DNA of 64,000 bases from Arcanobacterium ihumii (GCF_900604515.1 NZ_UWOS01000001.1:806001-870000), one strand, 5' to 3'. Counted from the first letter of the stretch, positions 43,981 through 53,481 are shown. The notes: generated by a model from the sequence alone, not told the origin. Made by a program: numbers and translations.

Positions 43981-45267
43981 ATGACTAACATGACTGCCAC
44001 TTCTAGCGATTCTCAGCCGGCCTTACCTACCGGTACCGATGTTGTTCTTGCAGCTCAAGCACTTGGACCAACCATTCGTCGCACCCCACTCGATACCTGT
44101 GCGCGTCTAAGCTCCAAAACGGGTCGCAAGATTTACCTCAAACGCGAAGATATCCAAGTTGGTCGTTCCTATAAAGTTCGCGGCGCTTTCAACTTTATTT
44201 CTTCCCTTGATGCGAGCGACGCTGATCGTGGAGTCATTTGTGCTTCAGCTGGTAATCATGCCCAAGGCGTCGCATTCGCCTGCAACACGCTACACATTAA
44301 AGGCACAATCTTTATCCCTACCACCACTCCGCGCCAAAAACGGAATCGCATCCGTGATATCGGTGGAAACTGGATCACCCTTATCGAAGCCGGCACCACT
44401 TTCGACGAATGTTCGCGCGCAGCAACGGAATTTGCCATCTCTAACGGAGGAGTCTACGTCCATCCCTTCGATGATCCACGCACGATTGCCGGCCAGGGAA
44501 CTGTGGTCAAGGAAATCTTTGAGCAGGCGGATGAACCTCCTATGAGCGTCGTCGTACCGATCGGTGGTGGCGGTCTGCTCGCTGGAACCTTGGCGTGGGT
44601 AAAACAATTCCATCCCGACGTCGTCATAGGTGTGGAACCGAGCGGGGCCGCCTCAATGAAAGCCGCACTCGAAGCAAATGAACCGGTCACCCTTACCAAA
44701 GTTGATTCCTTTGCAGACGGCACCGCGGTTGCGCGGGTTGGAAATATTACTTTCGACATGGCTCGCAACCACTGTGATCACATCGTCACCGTCCCAGAAG
44801 GCGCTATCAGCTCAGAGATGCTTGAGCTCTACCAGGTGGAAGGAATTATCACCGAACCTTCGGGAGCCCTTTCCGTTGCTTCACTTCGAGGCTACCTTGA
44901 CCTTAATTCGCTCCCTGACGGTCCAATCGCCTTTGTTATTAGCGGTGGGAATAACGATGTTTCTCGGTATGACGACATCGTTGAGCGCTCTATGATTCAT
45001 GAGGGCCTGCGCCACTACTTCTTAGTTACTTTCCCGCAACAGCCAGGGGCATTGCGAACCTTCCTTGACGAAGTTCTTTCCGACGGCGAAGACATTATCT
45101 TGTTCGAATACACCAAGAAAAACAATCGCGAAACTGGTCCCGCACTGGTAGGAATCGAAATTGACGATCCAAAAAATATTGATTCCCTGCTAGAACGCAT
45201 GGATAAGTCCGCGATTCATTCCGAGAAGCTCGAGCCAAACTCCCCAAGTTTCGGATTCCTGCTCTAG
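43981..45267 (+). CDS. ilvA: threonine ammonia-lyase IlvA
   Basis: IlvA deaminates threonine to 2-oxobutyrate, the first step to isoleucine. The 428-residue protein carries the PLP lysine in SYKVRGAFN, the glycine-rich phosphate loop PIGGGGLLAGT, and CASAGNHAQGVAFA. A single C-terminal ACT-like regulatory domain (LVTFPQQPGALRTFLDEVL onward) gives the short, Corynebacterium-like form. ATG 43981 fits the leaderless -10 box; ATG 43990 is an alternative. Confidence 0.93.
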   Translation: MTNMTATSSDSQPALPTGTDVVLAAQALGPTIRRTPLDTCARLSSKTGRKIYLKREDIQVGRSYKVRGAFNFISSLDASDADRGVICASAGNHAQGVAFACNTLHIKGTIFIPTTTPRQKRNRIRDIGGNWITLIEAGTTFDECSRAATEFAISNGGVYVHPFDDPRTIAGQGTVVKEIFEQADEPPMSVVVPIGGGGLLAGTLAWVKQFHPDVVIGVEPSGAASMKAALEANEPVTLTKVDSFADGTAVARVGNITFDMARNHCDHIVTVPEGAISSEMLELYQVEGIITEPSGALSVASLRGYLDLNSLPDGPIAFVISGGNNDVSRYDDIVERSMIHEGLRHYFLVTFPQQPGALRTFLDEVLSDGEDIILFEYTKKNNRETGPALVGIEIDDPKNIDSLLERMDKSAIHSEKLEPNSPSFGFLL

Positions 45268-45303
45268 GCTTAGAGGTAGTGTCCGTTTTCCGATGAGGTT
45301 TTT

Positions 45304-46233
45304 ATGACTAACTCTGATTTTCCACAAGACTCCAACAACACATTCCAAGGTGAGGCTGAGGCGACTAAAGCAAAGGTATCTACGCCGATAGCGGCGTCAT
45401 CCCCCACAGCGAAAGCAACGCCGAACACCCAACGAAACGGTACCAACAAGGCGCTTTTAATCATTGTGGTGGCACTTCTTGCAGTAGTGGTTTTGCTTAC
45501 CGTCTTGCTTTTCTCACGAAACGGAGACGCAGATCAGAGCGATAAAAATGCCGAAACTTCACAGAGCGCTCAGCAGGGAACCCAGAAACAGGGCTCGGGA
45601 ACCGATGAATCCCAGCAGGAGAAAAAGCCAAAAGACGGAGCTCCAGCACCAGCTGTACCGGACGACGTTCGCAAGATCATTGATTCTCAGCATCGCCTCA
45701 CCGACGGCGATCCTCGTGCGAAGGGTGGCGTTAACGCCCGCGTAGTTGTAGAAATTTACGCCGATTTCCGTTGCGGTCACTGTGCAAATTTCGCGTTGAA
45801 CGTTGAGCCTCAACTCAAGAAGATGATCGACGACGGTACGATCCGTTACGAGTTCAACAGTCTTCCAGTTCTGGGAGCGGACTCTGTTATGGCTGCTCAG
45901 GCAGCGCAAGCGGCCGCCAATCAAGGAATGTTCTGGGAATACCACGATGCCTTGTATGAGGCTTTTGCCAAGAAGTCTGCCACCTACAGCGTCGACGGCT
46001 TGACGGATCTTGCTAAGAAAGCCGGTGTGAAGGACTTAGAGAAATTCCGCGCAGATATCACGGCACCTCAAACCGTCGAAGCTGTTAAAAAAGAAATGGA
46101 TAATGGCCGCCGCCTCGGGCTGACTGGAACACCAGCATTCCTTATCGGGTACCAATTTGTTCCGGGCGACATCCCATTCGATACTTTTAAGCAGATCGTT
46201 GATTCCGAACTCAAACGTGAAAAGGCAGCATAG
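45304..46233 (+). CDS. membrane-anchored DsbA/thioredoxin-like protein
   Basis: A 309-residue protein: a cytosolic N-terminus, one membrane segment (about 49-70), a Ser/Gln/Glu-rich linker, then an extracytoplasmic thioredoxin_4/DsbA-like domain. The redox motif is CGHC in YADFRCGHCANFA, and the cis-Pro loop is LTGTPAFLIG. It probably makes or shuffles disulfides in exported proteins. Its stop is 3 bp from the next gene, so the three genes to 48212 form an operon. Confidence 0.88.
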   Translation: MTNSDFPQDSNNTFQGEAEATKAKVSTPIAASSPTAKATPNTQRNGTNKALLIIVVALLAVVVLLTVLLFSRNGDADQSDKNAETSQSAQQGTQKQGSGTDESQQEKKPKDGAPAPAVPDDVRKIIDSQHRLTDGDPRAKGGVNARVVVEIYADFRCGHCANFALNVEPQLKKMIDDGTIRYEFNSLPVLGADSVMAAQAAQAAANQGMFWEYHDALYEAFAKKSATYSVDGLTDLAKKAGVKDLEKFRADITAPQTVEAVKKEMDNGRRLGLTGTPAFLIGYQFVPGDIPFDTFKQIVDSELKREKAA

Positions 46234-46236
46234 TAC

Positions 46237-46839
46237 ATGTCCCTCACAACATTTATTTCGCACACATTTCAAAAATTTTCACGCCTAAAGCTCCAGTATC
46301 AAGAACTTCCTAAGAAGGCAATCGTCATTGGCGGTCCACACACCTCCTACTGGGATGGAATCTTGATGGCGGTTGCCTTTTGGGACGCCAAGCGTAACTT
46401 CAATTTTCTCGTTAAAGATTCGGCGATGAAATCACCTTTTGGCCCAATTATTCGTAAGGTCGGTGGGATTTCGGTAGACCGCAGTTCCGCCCACGGTCTG
46501 GTTGACCAGATCGCCACGAAAGCTGCTGAGTCTGACGAATTCCTATTGGTTATTGCACCAAAGGGAACTCGTTCTCCGCGCGAGTTCTGGAAATCTGGGT
46601 TCTACCACATTGCGCGCAAAGCGAATATTCCGGTTGTACTTGGTTACATCGATTCAGCCACGAAAACGTACGGTTGGGAGCACGGAATTATGTTGACCGG
46701 AGATATGCGAGCAGACATGGACCTAATCCGTGCTTTCTATGCAGATAAAGAAGGCATCAATCCGCAGTGGAAGAGCACACCGCGGTTGCGAGGTGAAGAA
46801 GATAGCGAGCCACTGGGCAACGAGGAATCGTCGAAATGA
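46237..46839 (+). CDS. lysophospholipid acyltransferase family protein
   Basis: A 200-residue 1-acylglycerol-3-phosphate acyltransferase-like protein. The catalytic H(X4)D motif is in GGPHTSYWDGILM, and a second block is IAPKGTRS, equivalent to the family EGTR box. No long membrane segment is seen. It starts 3 bp after the DsbA-like gene and its stop overlaps the next gene (ATGA), so the three are coupled. Confidence 0.85.
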   Translation: MSLTTFISHTFQKFSRLKLQYQELPKKAIVIGGPHTSYWDGILMAVAFWDAKRNFNFLVKDSAMKSPFGPIIRKVGGISVDRSSAHGLVDQIATKAAESDEFLLVIAPKGTRSPREFWKSGFYHIARKANIPVVLGYIDSATKTYGWEHGIMLTGDMRADMDLIRAFYADKEGINPQWKSTPRLRGEEDSEPLGNEESSK

Positions 46840-48212
46840 CCCCTGCGCTACACACCACCGAAGTAAAAATCCCAGGTTTCACGACTTACGAGCATCAACT
46901 TACAGTTCCACTCGACCACAAGGGGACTCTGCTTTCAGAGTCTGAGCGCACTCAGCTTCCAGCGACTATTCGGGTTTTCGCTCGTGAATATGTTCGTGAC
47001 GGCGGCGCCGAGCTCCCCCGCTTAGTTTATTTTCAAGGCGGTCCAGGTTCTCCATCACCGCGACCAGAGCCGGTAGGTGGCTTCGTTGAGTGCTTATTGG
47101 AAAAATATCGTGTGCTTCTTCTTGACGAACGAGGTACTGGACTCTCACATGCCCTGGATGCCACTGTGGTTACCGACGTCGGCACACCGGAGTTGCAAGC
47201 GGCCTACCTGTCCTGTTTCCGTGCAGATTCGATTGTTGACGACGCCGAGGCCCTCCGAATTGCCCTTCAGGGCGAGGAACCATGGAGTACGCTCGGCCAG
47301 TCTTTTGGTGGATTTTGCATTACGACGTATCTTTCGCGAGCGCCACAGGGCCTCAAGGAAGCAATGATCACCGCTGGGCTACCGTCAGTAGACCGGTCCG
47401 CAACCGACGTCTACGAGCGCACATGGGAACAAACTGAACAACGCAACCGTGAGTTCTTCGATCGTTATCCAGAAGACGAAGCTACCTGCTGGAAAATAGT
47501 CCAACACCTAGCTGACGTTAAGGAATTCTTGCCAACGGGTGAGCGCCTCACACCAAGGCGATTCCGAATGATCGGCATTTCTTTGGGGTGGTCCTACGGG
47601 CTAGAAAAACTCCACCATCTGCTTGAAGATCCTTTTGTGGAAATCGGTGGAAAGACTAAGCTGCGCGGCCGTTTCTTGGTTTCCATGGGCGAACAACTGA
47701 GCTTTGGTGGAAGTCCGCTTTACTGGGCACTCCACGAATCTATCTACGCTCAGTGTTCCTCTGGCGCAACTGAGTGGGCTGCTAATCGAGTGCGCCAAAC
47801 TCTGCCCCAATTCCATGTTCCAGATATTCACCTTGGTTCGGCTGGTGAAAAGGAACTCGAAGAACAAATGCAGCGTTCTGGTTTTGGATTCCGGTTTTCC
47901 GGTGAGCATGTTTTCCCCTGGCAGGGCGAAGAAGACCCTGCGCTGGTGGGGTTGGCTCCCGCAACGGAATTACTAGCGCAACGAGCCGATTTCCCGGCTT
48001 TGCATGATGCGCAAGTACTCGCACAAAATTCTGTGCCGGTGGCAGCCTGGATCTATCGCAACGATATGTTCGTACCTTTTGAGGTTTCGATGGAAACCGC
48101 GAATCGCATCAGGGGACTGGTTCCTTTAATTTCAGAGGATTACCATCATGATGCGTTACGCACCGATTCAGCTCGAGTGGTAGGAGAACTACTCAAAGCA
48201 CTGCATGACTAA
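46836..48212 (+). CDS. alpha/beta hydrolase, prolyl aminopeptidase-like (S33)
   Basis: A 458-residue alpha/beta hydrolase of the proline iminopeptidase type. Oxyanion and nucleophile motifs are YFQGGPGSPSPRP, LLLDERGTGLS and LGQSFGGFCITTY (catalytic Ser). A catalytic His is likely in EDYHHDALR near the C-terminus. It probably removes N-terminal proline from short peptides. It overlaps the acyltransferase gene by 4 bp and the convergent ogt gene by 4 bp. Confidence 0.86.
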   Translation: MTPALHTTEVKIPGFTTYEHQLTVPLDHKGTLLSESERTQLPATIRVFAREYVRDGGAELPRLVYFQGGPGSPSPRPEPVGGFVECLLEKYRVLLLDERGTGLSHALDATVVTDVGTPELQAAYLSCFRADSIVDDAEALRIALQGEEPWSTLGQSFGGFCITTYLSRAPQGLKEAMITAGLPSVDRSATDVYERTWEQTEQRNREFFDRYPEDEATCWKIVQHLADVKEFLPTGERLTPRRFRMIGISLGWSYGLEKLHHLLEDPFVEIGGKTKLRGRFLVSMGEQLSFGGSPLYWALHESIYAQCSSGATEWAANRVRQTLPQFHVPDIHLGSAGEKELEEQMQRSGFGFRFSGEHVFPWQGEEDPALVGLAPATELLAQRADFPALHDAQVLAQNSVPVAAWIYRNDMFVPFEVSMETANRIRGLVPLISEDYHHDALRTDSARVVGELLKALHD

Positions 48213-48847
48213 ATTGCTCCTTCAAAGGATAGTAATTCATACTTCAGCTTTGAGCCGATGGCATAGTTTCCGACGTCGATACCGTAGTTTCCTACATCAA
48301 TTACTTTGGAACTTCCCTTACCTTTGCGCAAAATCTGGGTGCGGGTGGACTGAGGAATAATCCGGTGGCACGGAACAATCAGCGCAACTGGGTTAGTGGC
48401 ACACGCAGTCCCGATTGCCCTGCTTGCGCGTGGATGCCCAATTTCCGCCGCCAGTTCACCGTAGGTGACCATCTCTCCAAAGGGTACTTTGCACATTGCT
48501 TTTCTGGCTGCCTTTAAGAACTCGGTTCCGGTAAAGGTAATTTTCAGATTCTGGAACGCATCTGGGTCTTGCTGGCACCATGCGCCGATTGCCTCGCGAA
48601 CAGCAGTATGAGCATCGGCAAGGCTACCCACGAGCCTCTTATTTGAACCACTCGAGCCCACACCATGACGCTCTAAAAAATCAGACCACAGCAATTCGTG
48701 CATAATCCATCCGCGACTTAAACTACCGGCGTCGTCCAAGGAATAGGCAAAGTAGTGTTCATCAAGAAATGAACGCCCAGTTGAGAGCCTAATTGCTGTG
48801 GAAAACTCCTCAGAAATCGGTACCGCGGATGTTCGAATTGTGTTCAT
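48209..48847 (-). CDS. ogt: methylated-DNA-protein cysteine methyltransferase Ogt
   Basis: A suicide DNA repair protein removing O6-alkyl groups from guanine. The 212-residue form has GEMVTYGELA, GTACATNPVALIVPCHRIIP with the acceptor Cys in PCHR, and a C-terminal NYAIGSKLKYELLSFEG. The C-terminal part has a local duplication, IDVGNYG then IDVGNYA, encoded by an imperfect 21-bp tandem repeat. ATG 48847 is preferred over the upstream in-frame start, which lies in the promoter region of the divergent reductase. Confidence 0.87.
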   Translation of the reverse strand: MNTIRTSAVPISEEFSTAIRLSTGRSFLDEHYFAYSLDDAGSLSRGWIMHELLWSDFLERHGVGSSGSNKRLVGSLADAHTAVREAIGAWCQQDPDAFQNLKITFTGTEFLKAARKAMCKVPFGEMVTYGELAAEIGHPRASRAIGTACATNPVALIVPCHRIIPQSTRTQILRKGKGSSKVIDVGNYGIDVGNYAIGSKLKYELLSFEGAI

Positions 48848-48886
48848 ACCTACCACCTTAGCGGGGAAATTGTGCACAATAGGTTC

Positions 48887-49735
48887 ATGACAGAAATTGC
48901 AGCAATGAAGCTAAATACCGGAAAGCTCATGCCACAGCTTGGCTTTGGCACGTACAAGCTCACCCCAGACAACGCAACCGAAGTAGTGCTTGAAGCGCTG
49001 AAGATCGGCTACCGCCACATCGATACTGCTCAAATGTACGGAAACGAACGCGAAGTCGGTATTGCGATCAAGGAATCAGGTATTCCACGCGAAGAAATCT
49101 TCCTCACCACGAAGCTCAACAACGGCAACCATCGTCCTGACGACGCTCGCCGTACGTTCGAGGAGTCCCTTGAGAAGCTCGGCACAGACTACGTCGATAT
49201 GTTCTTGATGCATTGGCCGCTCCCTAAGCTCTACGATGGCGACTTCGTCACAACCTACAAGGTGATGGAAGAATTCGCGATCGACAAACGTGCACGTGCA
49301 ATCGGTGTGTCGAACTTCGAGCCACACCATCTGGTTCCAATTTTGCGCGAGGCAACAATTGTTCCCGCCACTAACCAGATTGAGCTGCATCCTTATTTGC
49401 GAAACAAAGCAACGTCTGAGTTTTGCCGCAATCAAGGGATTGTAATCACAGCGTGGTCTCCACTTGGTCGTGGACGGCAGTTCGAAGATCCGACTATCGT
49501 GGAGATTGCACAACGGATTGGAGCGTCACCGGCACAGGTAATTCTTGCTTGGCACCTCCAACACGGTAATATTGCCATTCCGAAGGCAAGTTCAGTGGAA
49601 CGTCAGCGCGAAAACTTCGAATCCGCGAACGTTACTTTGAGTTCTGCCGATATGGAAGCTATAGACACGTTAGATAAGGGAGAAGCTGGTCGAACGGGTA
49701 AACACCCAGACGAGATGAACCTTATACCTAACTGA
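48887..49735 (+). CDS. aldo/keto reductase
   Basis: A 282-residue NADPH-dependent reductase of the AKR5 (2,5-diketo-gluconate reductase-like) type. The N-terminal strand has LGFGTYKLTP. The catalytic set includes DTAQMYGNE (Asp, Tyr), TTKLNN (Lys) and LMHWPLP (His). The NADPH-binding C-terminus has AIPKASSVERQRENF. ATG 48887 is the start. It faces ogt and is followed by a kinase gene after 18 bp. Confidence 0.9.
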   Translation: MTEIAAMKLNTGKLMPQLGFGTYKLTPDNATEVVLEALKIGYRHIDTAQMYGNEREVGIAIKESGIPREEIFLTTKLNNGNHRPDDARRTFEESLEKLGTDYVDMFLMHWPLPKLYDGDFVTTYKVMEEFAIDKRARAIGVSNFEPHHLVPILREATIVPATNQIELHPYLRNKATSEFCRNQGIVITAWSPLGRGRQFEDPTIVEIAQRIGASPAQVILAWHLQHGNIAIPKASSVERQRENFESANVTLSSADMEAIDTLDKGEAGRTGKHPDEMNLIPN

Positions 49736-49753
49736 GAGAGGACTGGCGGCACT

Positions 49754-50554
49754 ATGGTCGCGTTCGCATACACGATTGCGGGTTCTGAAGCCACCGGCGG
49801 TGCCGGGTTTCAGGTAGACTTAAAGACCTTCCACGAGCTTGGAACGTATGGAATGGGTGCACTCACCTGCATCGTTTCCTTCGACCCTAAGAACAACTGG
49901 GGTCACCGTTTCGTCCCTGTGGATCCGCAAGTGATCAAAGATCAGATCGAATCAGCTACCGAAGCTCAAGATCTCGATACCGTTAAGATCGGTATGCTCG
50001 GTCACCCAGACACAATTAAGGCAGTATCAGAAAGCTTGCGCAAACAATCATGGCGCAATATCGTTCTTGATCCTGTTTTGATTTGCAAAGGTCAAGAGCC
50101 GGGACACGCACTAGATACCGACAACGCACTACGCGAGCAGATCCTTCCGCTTGCCACCGTTGCCACGCCAAACTACTTTGAAGCGTGCACTCTTGCTGGG
50201 ATGGAATCACTCAACACCATCGAGGACCTCGAAGAAGCCGCACGCCGTATCTCCGCGCTCGGGCCACGTTACGTAATAGTCAAGGGTGGAATTGATTTCC
50301 CTGGCGACGACGCCGTAGACGTTTTGTGGGACGGAAAGAAAGCCACCGCCTACCGCACGCCGAAGATCGGTCAGGAACGCGTATCTGGCGCAGGCTGCAC
50401 CTTGGCTGCTGCGATTACCGCAGAGCTGGCTAAGGGCACCGATATCCACGAGGCAGTGCGAATTGCCAAAGAAGTTGTAACGAAAGGTATTAATGCGCGA
50501 GTTAGCGCCCACACCCCATTCGATACAGTTTGGCAAGGAGCTTACTCCGCCTGA
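49754..50554 (+). CDS. pyridoxine/hydroxymethylpyrimidine kinase-like protein (PdxK/ThiD)
   Basis: A 266-residue ribokinase-family kinase. It starts VAFAYTIAGSEATGGAGFQV, as in ThiD and the B. subtilis-type PdxK. A nucleotide-binding block VLDPVLICKG and the anion-hole motif VSGAGCTLAAAI (usually GTGC, with GAGC here) are present. Pyridoxal/pyridoxine phosphorylation is more likely than thiamine synthesis because no thi genes are nearby; this is inference. GAGAGAGGACTGG precedes the ATG. The stop overlaps the next start (TGATG). Confidence 0.82.
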   Translation: MVAFAYTIAGSEATGGAGFQVDLKTFHELGTYGMGALTCIVSFDPKNNWGHRFVPVDPQVIKDQIESATEAQDLDTVKIGMLGHPDTIKAVSESLRKQSWRNIVLDPVLICKGQEPGHALDTDNALREQILPLATVATPNYFEACTLAGMESLNTIEDLEEAARRISALGPRYVIVKGGIDFPGDDAVDVLWDGKKATAYRTPKIGQERVSGAGCTLAAAITAELAKGTDIHEAVRIAKEVVTKGINARVSAHTPFDTVWQGAYSA

Positions 50555-51255
50555 TGGATACTTACGGAAAATTTGATACCTTTGCTGAGTTGCGCTCTTT
50601 TCTTCACGAAGCGCTAGTTGCCAACCTTCAACAAGCAGATCGGCCGACCGACCGTGCGAAACGTTACCGCATCGAACACTGCGAACGTGTGGCGAAGATC
50701 GGGCGACTTGTTGCAGAAGTTGAAGGTATGGATGCCGAGCTCCTTGAGCTTGGTTGCCTAGTGCACGATATTGGAAAATGGGATGCCGAAGATCCGGTAG
50801 ATCACGGTCGCGCTGGGGCGCTTATTGCTTATGACTTATTTACCGAAGCCGAGTTGCCAAATGAAATCTGTGCTGATCTCGCTCAAGGAATTGCTATGCA
50901 TACCGACGGTTACTGGAATACCCGCACCGACGGCGAAGGAACCGGCACAAACATTCATGGTAAGCCCTATATCGTATTTGCCCACGAGCCATCGGTTCTA
51001 GCTCAGTCCATTGGAGATTGCGATAATATCGATCGCTACTCTACCTACCGAATTTGCGATACCTTGCGTTATGTAGATTTCCTGGGCATGGATAAGGATT
51101 CGCAGCGTGAATGGATCATGAACTATATCGATTCGCTCCACACCTGCCGAAATCAGAAGTGTGCCACGGAGATGGCTCAAAAGATGTGGATCGAAAATCT
51201 CAACTACCAGGCAATGTTCTTCAAACGGCTATTGATTGAGATCGACTGTCATTAA
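50554..51255 (+). CDS. HD-domain phosphohydrolase
   Basis: A 233-residue HD-superfamily protein. The metal-binding HD pair is in LVHDIGKWDAED, with an upstream His in RIEHCERVAKIG and a later His in IAMHTDGYW. Such proteins hydrolyse nucleotides or phosphate esters; the substrate is unknown. ATG overlaps the kinase stop by 1 bp (TGATG), so the two are coupled and may share a pathway. A paired hairpin at 51286-51324 follows. Confidence 0.85.
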   Translation: MDTYGKFDTFAELRSFLHEALVANLQQADRPTDRAKRYRIEHCERVAKIGRLVAEVEGMDAELLELGCLVHDIGKWDAEDPVDHGRAGALIAYDLFTEAELPNEICADLAQGIAMHTDGYWNTRTDGEGTGTNIHGKPYIVFAHEPSVLAQSIGDCDNIDRYSTYRICDTLRYVDFLGMDKDSQREWIMNYIDSLHTCRNQKCATEMAQKMWIENLNYQAMFFKRLLIEIDCH

Positions 51256-51285
51256 CTCGAATAACGAGGACTCGTAAAAACGAAC

Positions 51286-51324
51286 TTGCCCGGTGTGTTG
51301 GAAGGAATGCAACACACCGGGCAA
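51286..51324 (+). terminator. hairpin between the HD gene and dnaB
   Basis: A perfect 15-bp stem (51286-51300 with 51310-51324) and a 9-nt loop. T-runs are modest on both sides; it can end both convergent transcripts. Confidence 0.65.
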
Positions 51325-51435
51325 TGAAAAATCTACTTAAACAGGCTTAGGGACCTGCGTAGAAAACGAATAATCGTTAGGCGTTATCGAATTAAGTAGA
51401 CACTAATATTATCTATGGCAACCCTAAGGAAATGC

Positions 51436-51459
51436 ATCATACTCAAGTATGATCTTTTT
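51436..51459 (+). terminator. small hairpin with T-run near the dnaB 3' end
   Basis: ATCATAC-TCAA-GTATGAT (51436-51453) is followed by CTTTTT on the plus strand, 26 bp from the dnaB stop. It could be a second terminator for the HD transcript. Confidence 0.55.
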
Positions 51460-51484
51460 CCGGCCGAATGTTCTGTCCGTTCGT

Positions 51485-52834
51485 TTAGTAGTCTCCACTT
51501 CCACCAAAGTTAGAGAATCTAGCACGATTTCCTTGGAACATAAGCTCTACCGATCCTGTTGGTCCTGCACGATGTTTACCAATAATGATTTCTGACGGTG
51601 GCATGTCTGGTGACCCGTCGTCATCCTTACGGTGTATCAACAAAATAACGTCCGCGTCTTGTTCAAGCGAGCCAGATTCACGAAGGTCGGCAACCTGAGG
51701 TTTCTTATCGGCTCGCTGTTCAGGGTTTCGGTTCAACTGCGCAACCGCAATGATCGGAATATCGAGTTCTTTAGCAAGAAGCTTGATCGAACGTGAGAAC
51801 TCCGATACTTCTTGCTGGCGGGATTCAGGCGTGCGTCCACCTGAAGTGAGAAGCTGAAGGTAGTCGATTACGATAAGCTCAATGTGGTTCTGCTGACGCA
51901 AGCGTCGTGCCTTTGCTCGAATCTCGGTCATGGTGAGGTTTGGAGAATCGTCAACGATCAAGGGTGCTTTATCTAAACGTTCACAAGTTTCAAGAACTCG
52001 CTGCCACTGATCTTGCTTCAGGTCACCTTTAATAAGGTTGTTGAGGAAAACATCTGACTCTGCCGCGAGCGCACGCATCGTTAATTCGATACGGTTCATT
52101 TCTAAGGAAAAGAACGCCACTGGGCGTCCATTCTTAATTGCTGCGGTTCGGCAGAAATCCATAGCAAGCGTAGATTTACCCATACCGGGACGGGCGGCCA
52201 CGATAATCATCTGTCCAGGGCGAAGTCCCGAAAGAACGTTGTCCAAATCGGTAAATCCTGTTTCGAGACCGGCTAGTTGACCATCGCGTGCCGCATTTTT
52301 TTCGATTTCTTCGATAACCGATGGAACAATTTCATGGAAAGTCGCGTAATCATTTTTTACATGCGATTCGGTGACTGCGAACATCTCCGCTTGTGCCATA
52401 TCGAGCAGACCTTGAACTTCACCACCGTCAGTGTTGTAACCAAGTTGCACAATTCGAGTACCAGCTTCAACAAGTGCACGAAGTTTCGCCTGGTCCTTGA
52501 CGATATTTGCATAATAGGCGGCATTTGCTGCCGTCGGGACCGAAAGAACTAGAGAGTGAAGGTAAGCAAAACCGCCGATTCGCTCTAATTCACCTGAGCG
52601 CTGGAGTTCATTGCCAACTGTAACTGCATCGGCAGGCTCTCCACGGGAGAACAGGTCAAGGATAATACCGTAGATACTTGCGTGTGCTGGCTTATAGAAG
52701 TCCTTGACGTTTAAGATTTCCACGACGTCCGCAATCGCATCCTTGCTTAGGAGCATTCCTCCAAGCACCGATTGTTCGGCTTGAATATTCTGCGGTGGCA
52801 CACGATCAAATCCGTGTTCTGAAACGGTAGACAT
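51485..52834 (-). CDS. dnaB: replicative DNA helicase DnaB
   Basis: The hexameric helicase that unwinds the replication fork. The 449-residue protein has the N-terminal domain (DRVPPQNIQAEQSVLGGML), the RecA-like core with Walker A AARPGMGKST, Walker B LIVIDYLQLL, and the DnaB-type SREVSEFSR-like SRQQEVSEFSRSIK and LRESGSLEQDADVILL. No intein is present. ATG 52834 has AGAGGG upstream. The gene is separated from rplI by three accessory genes, which is unusual, and its upstream region holds the DnaA-box cluster. Confidence 0.96.
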   Translation of the reverse strand: MSTVSEHGFDRVPPQNIQAEQSVLGGMLLSKDAIADVVEILNVKDFYKPAHASIYGIILDLFSRGEPADAVTVGNELQRSGELERIGGFAYLHSLVLSVPTAANAAYYANIVKDQAKLRALVEAGTRIVQLGYNTDGGEVQGLLDMAQAEMFAVTESHVKNDYATFHEIVPSVIEEIEKNAARDGQLAGLETGFTDLDNVLSGLRPGQMIIVAARPGMGKSTLAMDFCRTAAIKNGRPVAFFSLEMNRIELTMRALAAESDVFLNNLIKGDLKQDQWQRVLETCERLDKAPLIVDDSPNLTMTEIRAKARRLRQQNHIELIVIDYLQLLTSGGRTPESRQQEVSEFSRSIKLLAKELDIPIIAVAQLNRNPEQRADKKPQVADLRESGSLEQDADVILLIHRKDDDGSPDMPPSEIIIGKHRAGPTGSVELMFQGNRARFSNFGGSGDY

Positions 52835-53055
52835 ATATCCCTCTATTCCTCCTAGACGTTACAAGTATGCCCTACTTAGAGGGGAATCGCACCGTTCCTT
52901 AAGGCTGAGGATACGGCGAAACCAAGCGCTTAAAAATGACAAAAACTAGTGAAACCCCGTGTTTAACCGGTGTAGAAATCAGGTTTTCAACAATCATGCA
53001 GGTAGGCAAACTAGAAGATATTTTCTTAAAATGTCAAATCATAAAAACCTCAACC

Positions 53056-53223
53056 TGTGGATTCTTTAAGAAATTTTGTGGATACACGCCGTAGATTTCG
53101 TGGACAAACCGTGGACGACACACCCCACTTACCCACAGACTTGAAATCTTTTTTCCACAACTGTGGACTAGTTATGGAAAACGGCTTAATTTCGTCCCCA
53201 TTTTTACCCACAACAGTGGATAA
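53056..53223. other. cluster of DnaA-box-like 9-mers upstream of dnaB
   Basis: Within 168 bp I count nine 9-mers close to the TTATCCACA/TTGTCCACA consensus, most with one mismatch to one form: TGTGGATTC (53056), TGTGGATAC (53077), CGTGGACAA (53099), CGTGGACGA (53110), TTACCCACA (53129), TTTTCCACA (53151), TGTGGACTA (53162), TTACCCACA (53204), AGTGGATAA (53215). Both orientations occur. AT-rich DNA follows (53225-53300). The 52835-53481 interval (647 bp) has no supported gene. The cluster could be a DnaA-titrating or reactivating locus, a regulator of dnaB, or, less likely, the origin. Confidence 0.6.
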
Positions 53224-53481
53224 AACGAGTTACAAAAATTCTTCGAGGTAATTTTTAAATCTTAAGAAACTTAAAGTAACAACACTGTAAGTCAAGGGTA
53301 AACATCTCATTTTTTAGACGAATCACATACTCGTGTCACCGCCCAAGCGCATCTCATTCTCTCTTTTATCAGGATGCTCGTACTATCTTGCTTTGGTAGC
53401 GTTATCTTGAGTCCGATACTGCTTCGTTGAGCATCAAAGCTCAATGAATTTGCTACTTTTCTAGAATTTGATTATTTCTTC

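Noticed and set aside
53056-53223. Chromosomal origin oriC
   Set aside because: DnaA-like boxes and AT-rich DNA fit, but dnaA/dnaN are absent and the ribosomal genes to the right would then be transcribed against the fork. It is kept as a DnaA-box cluster only.
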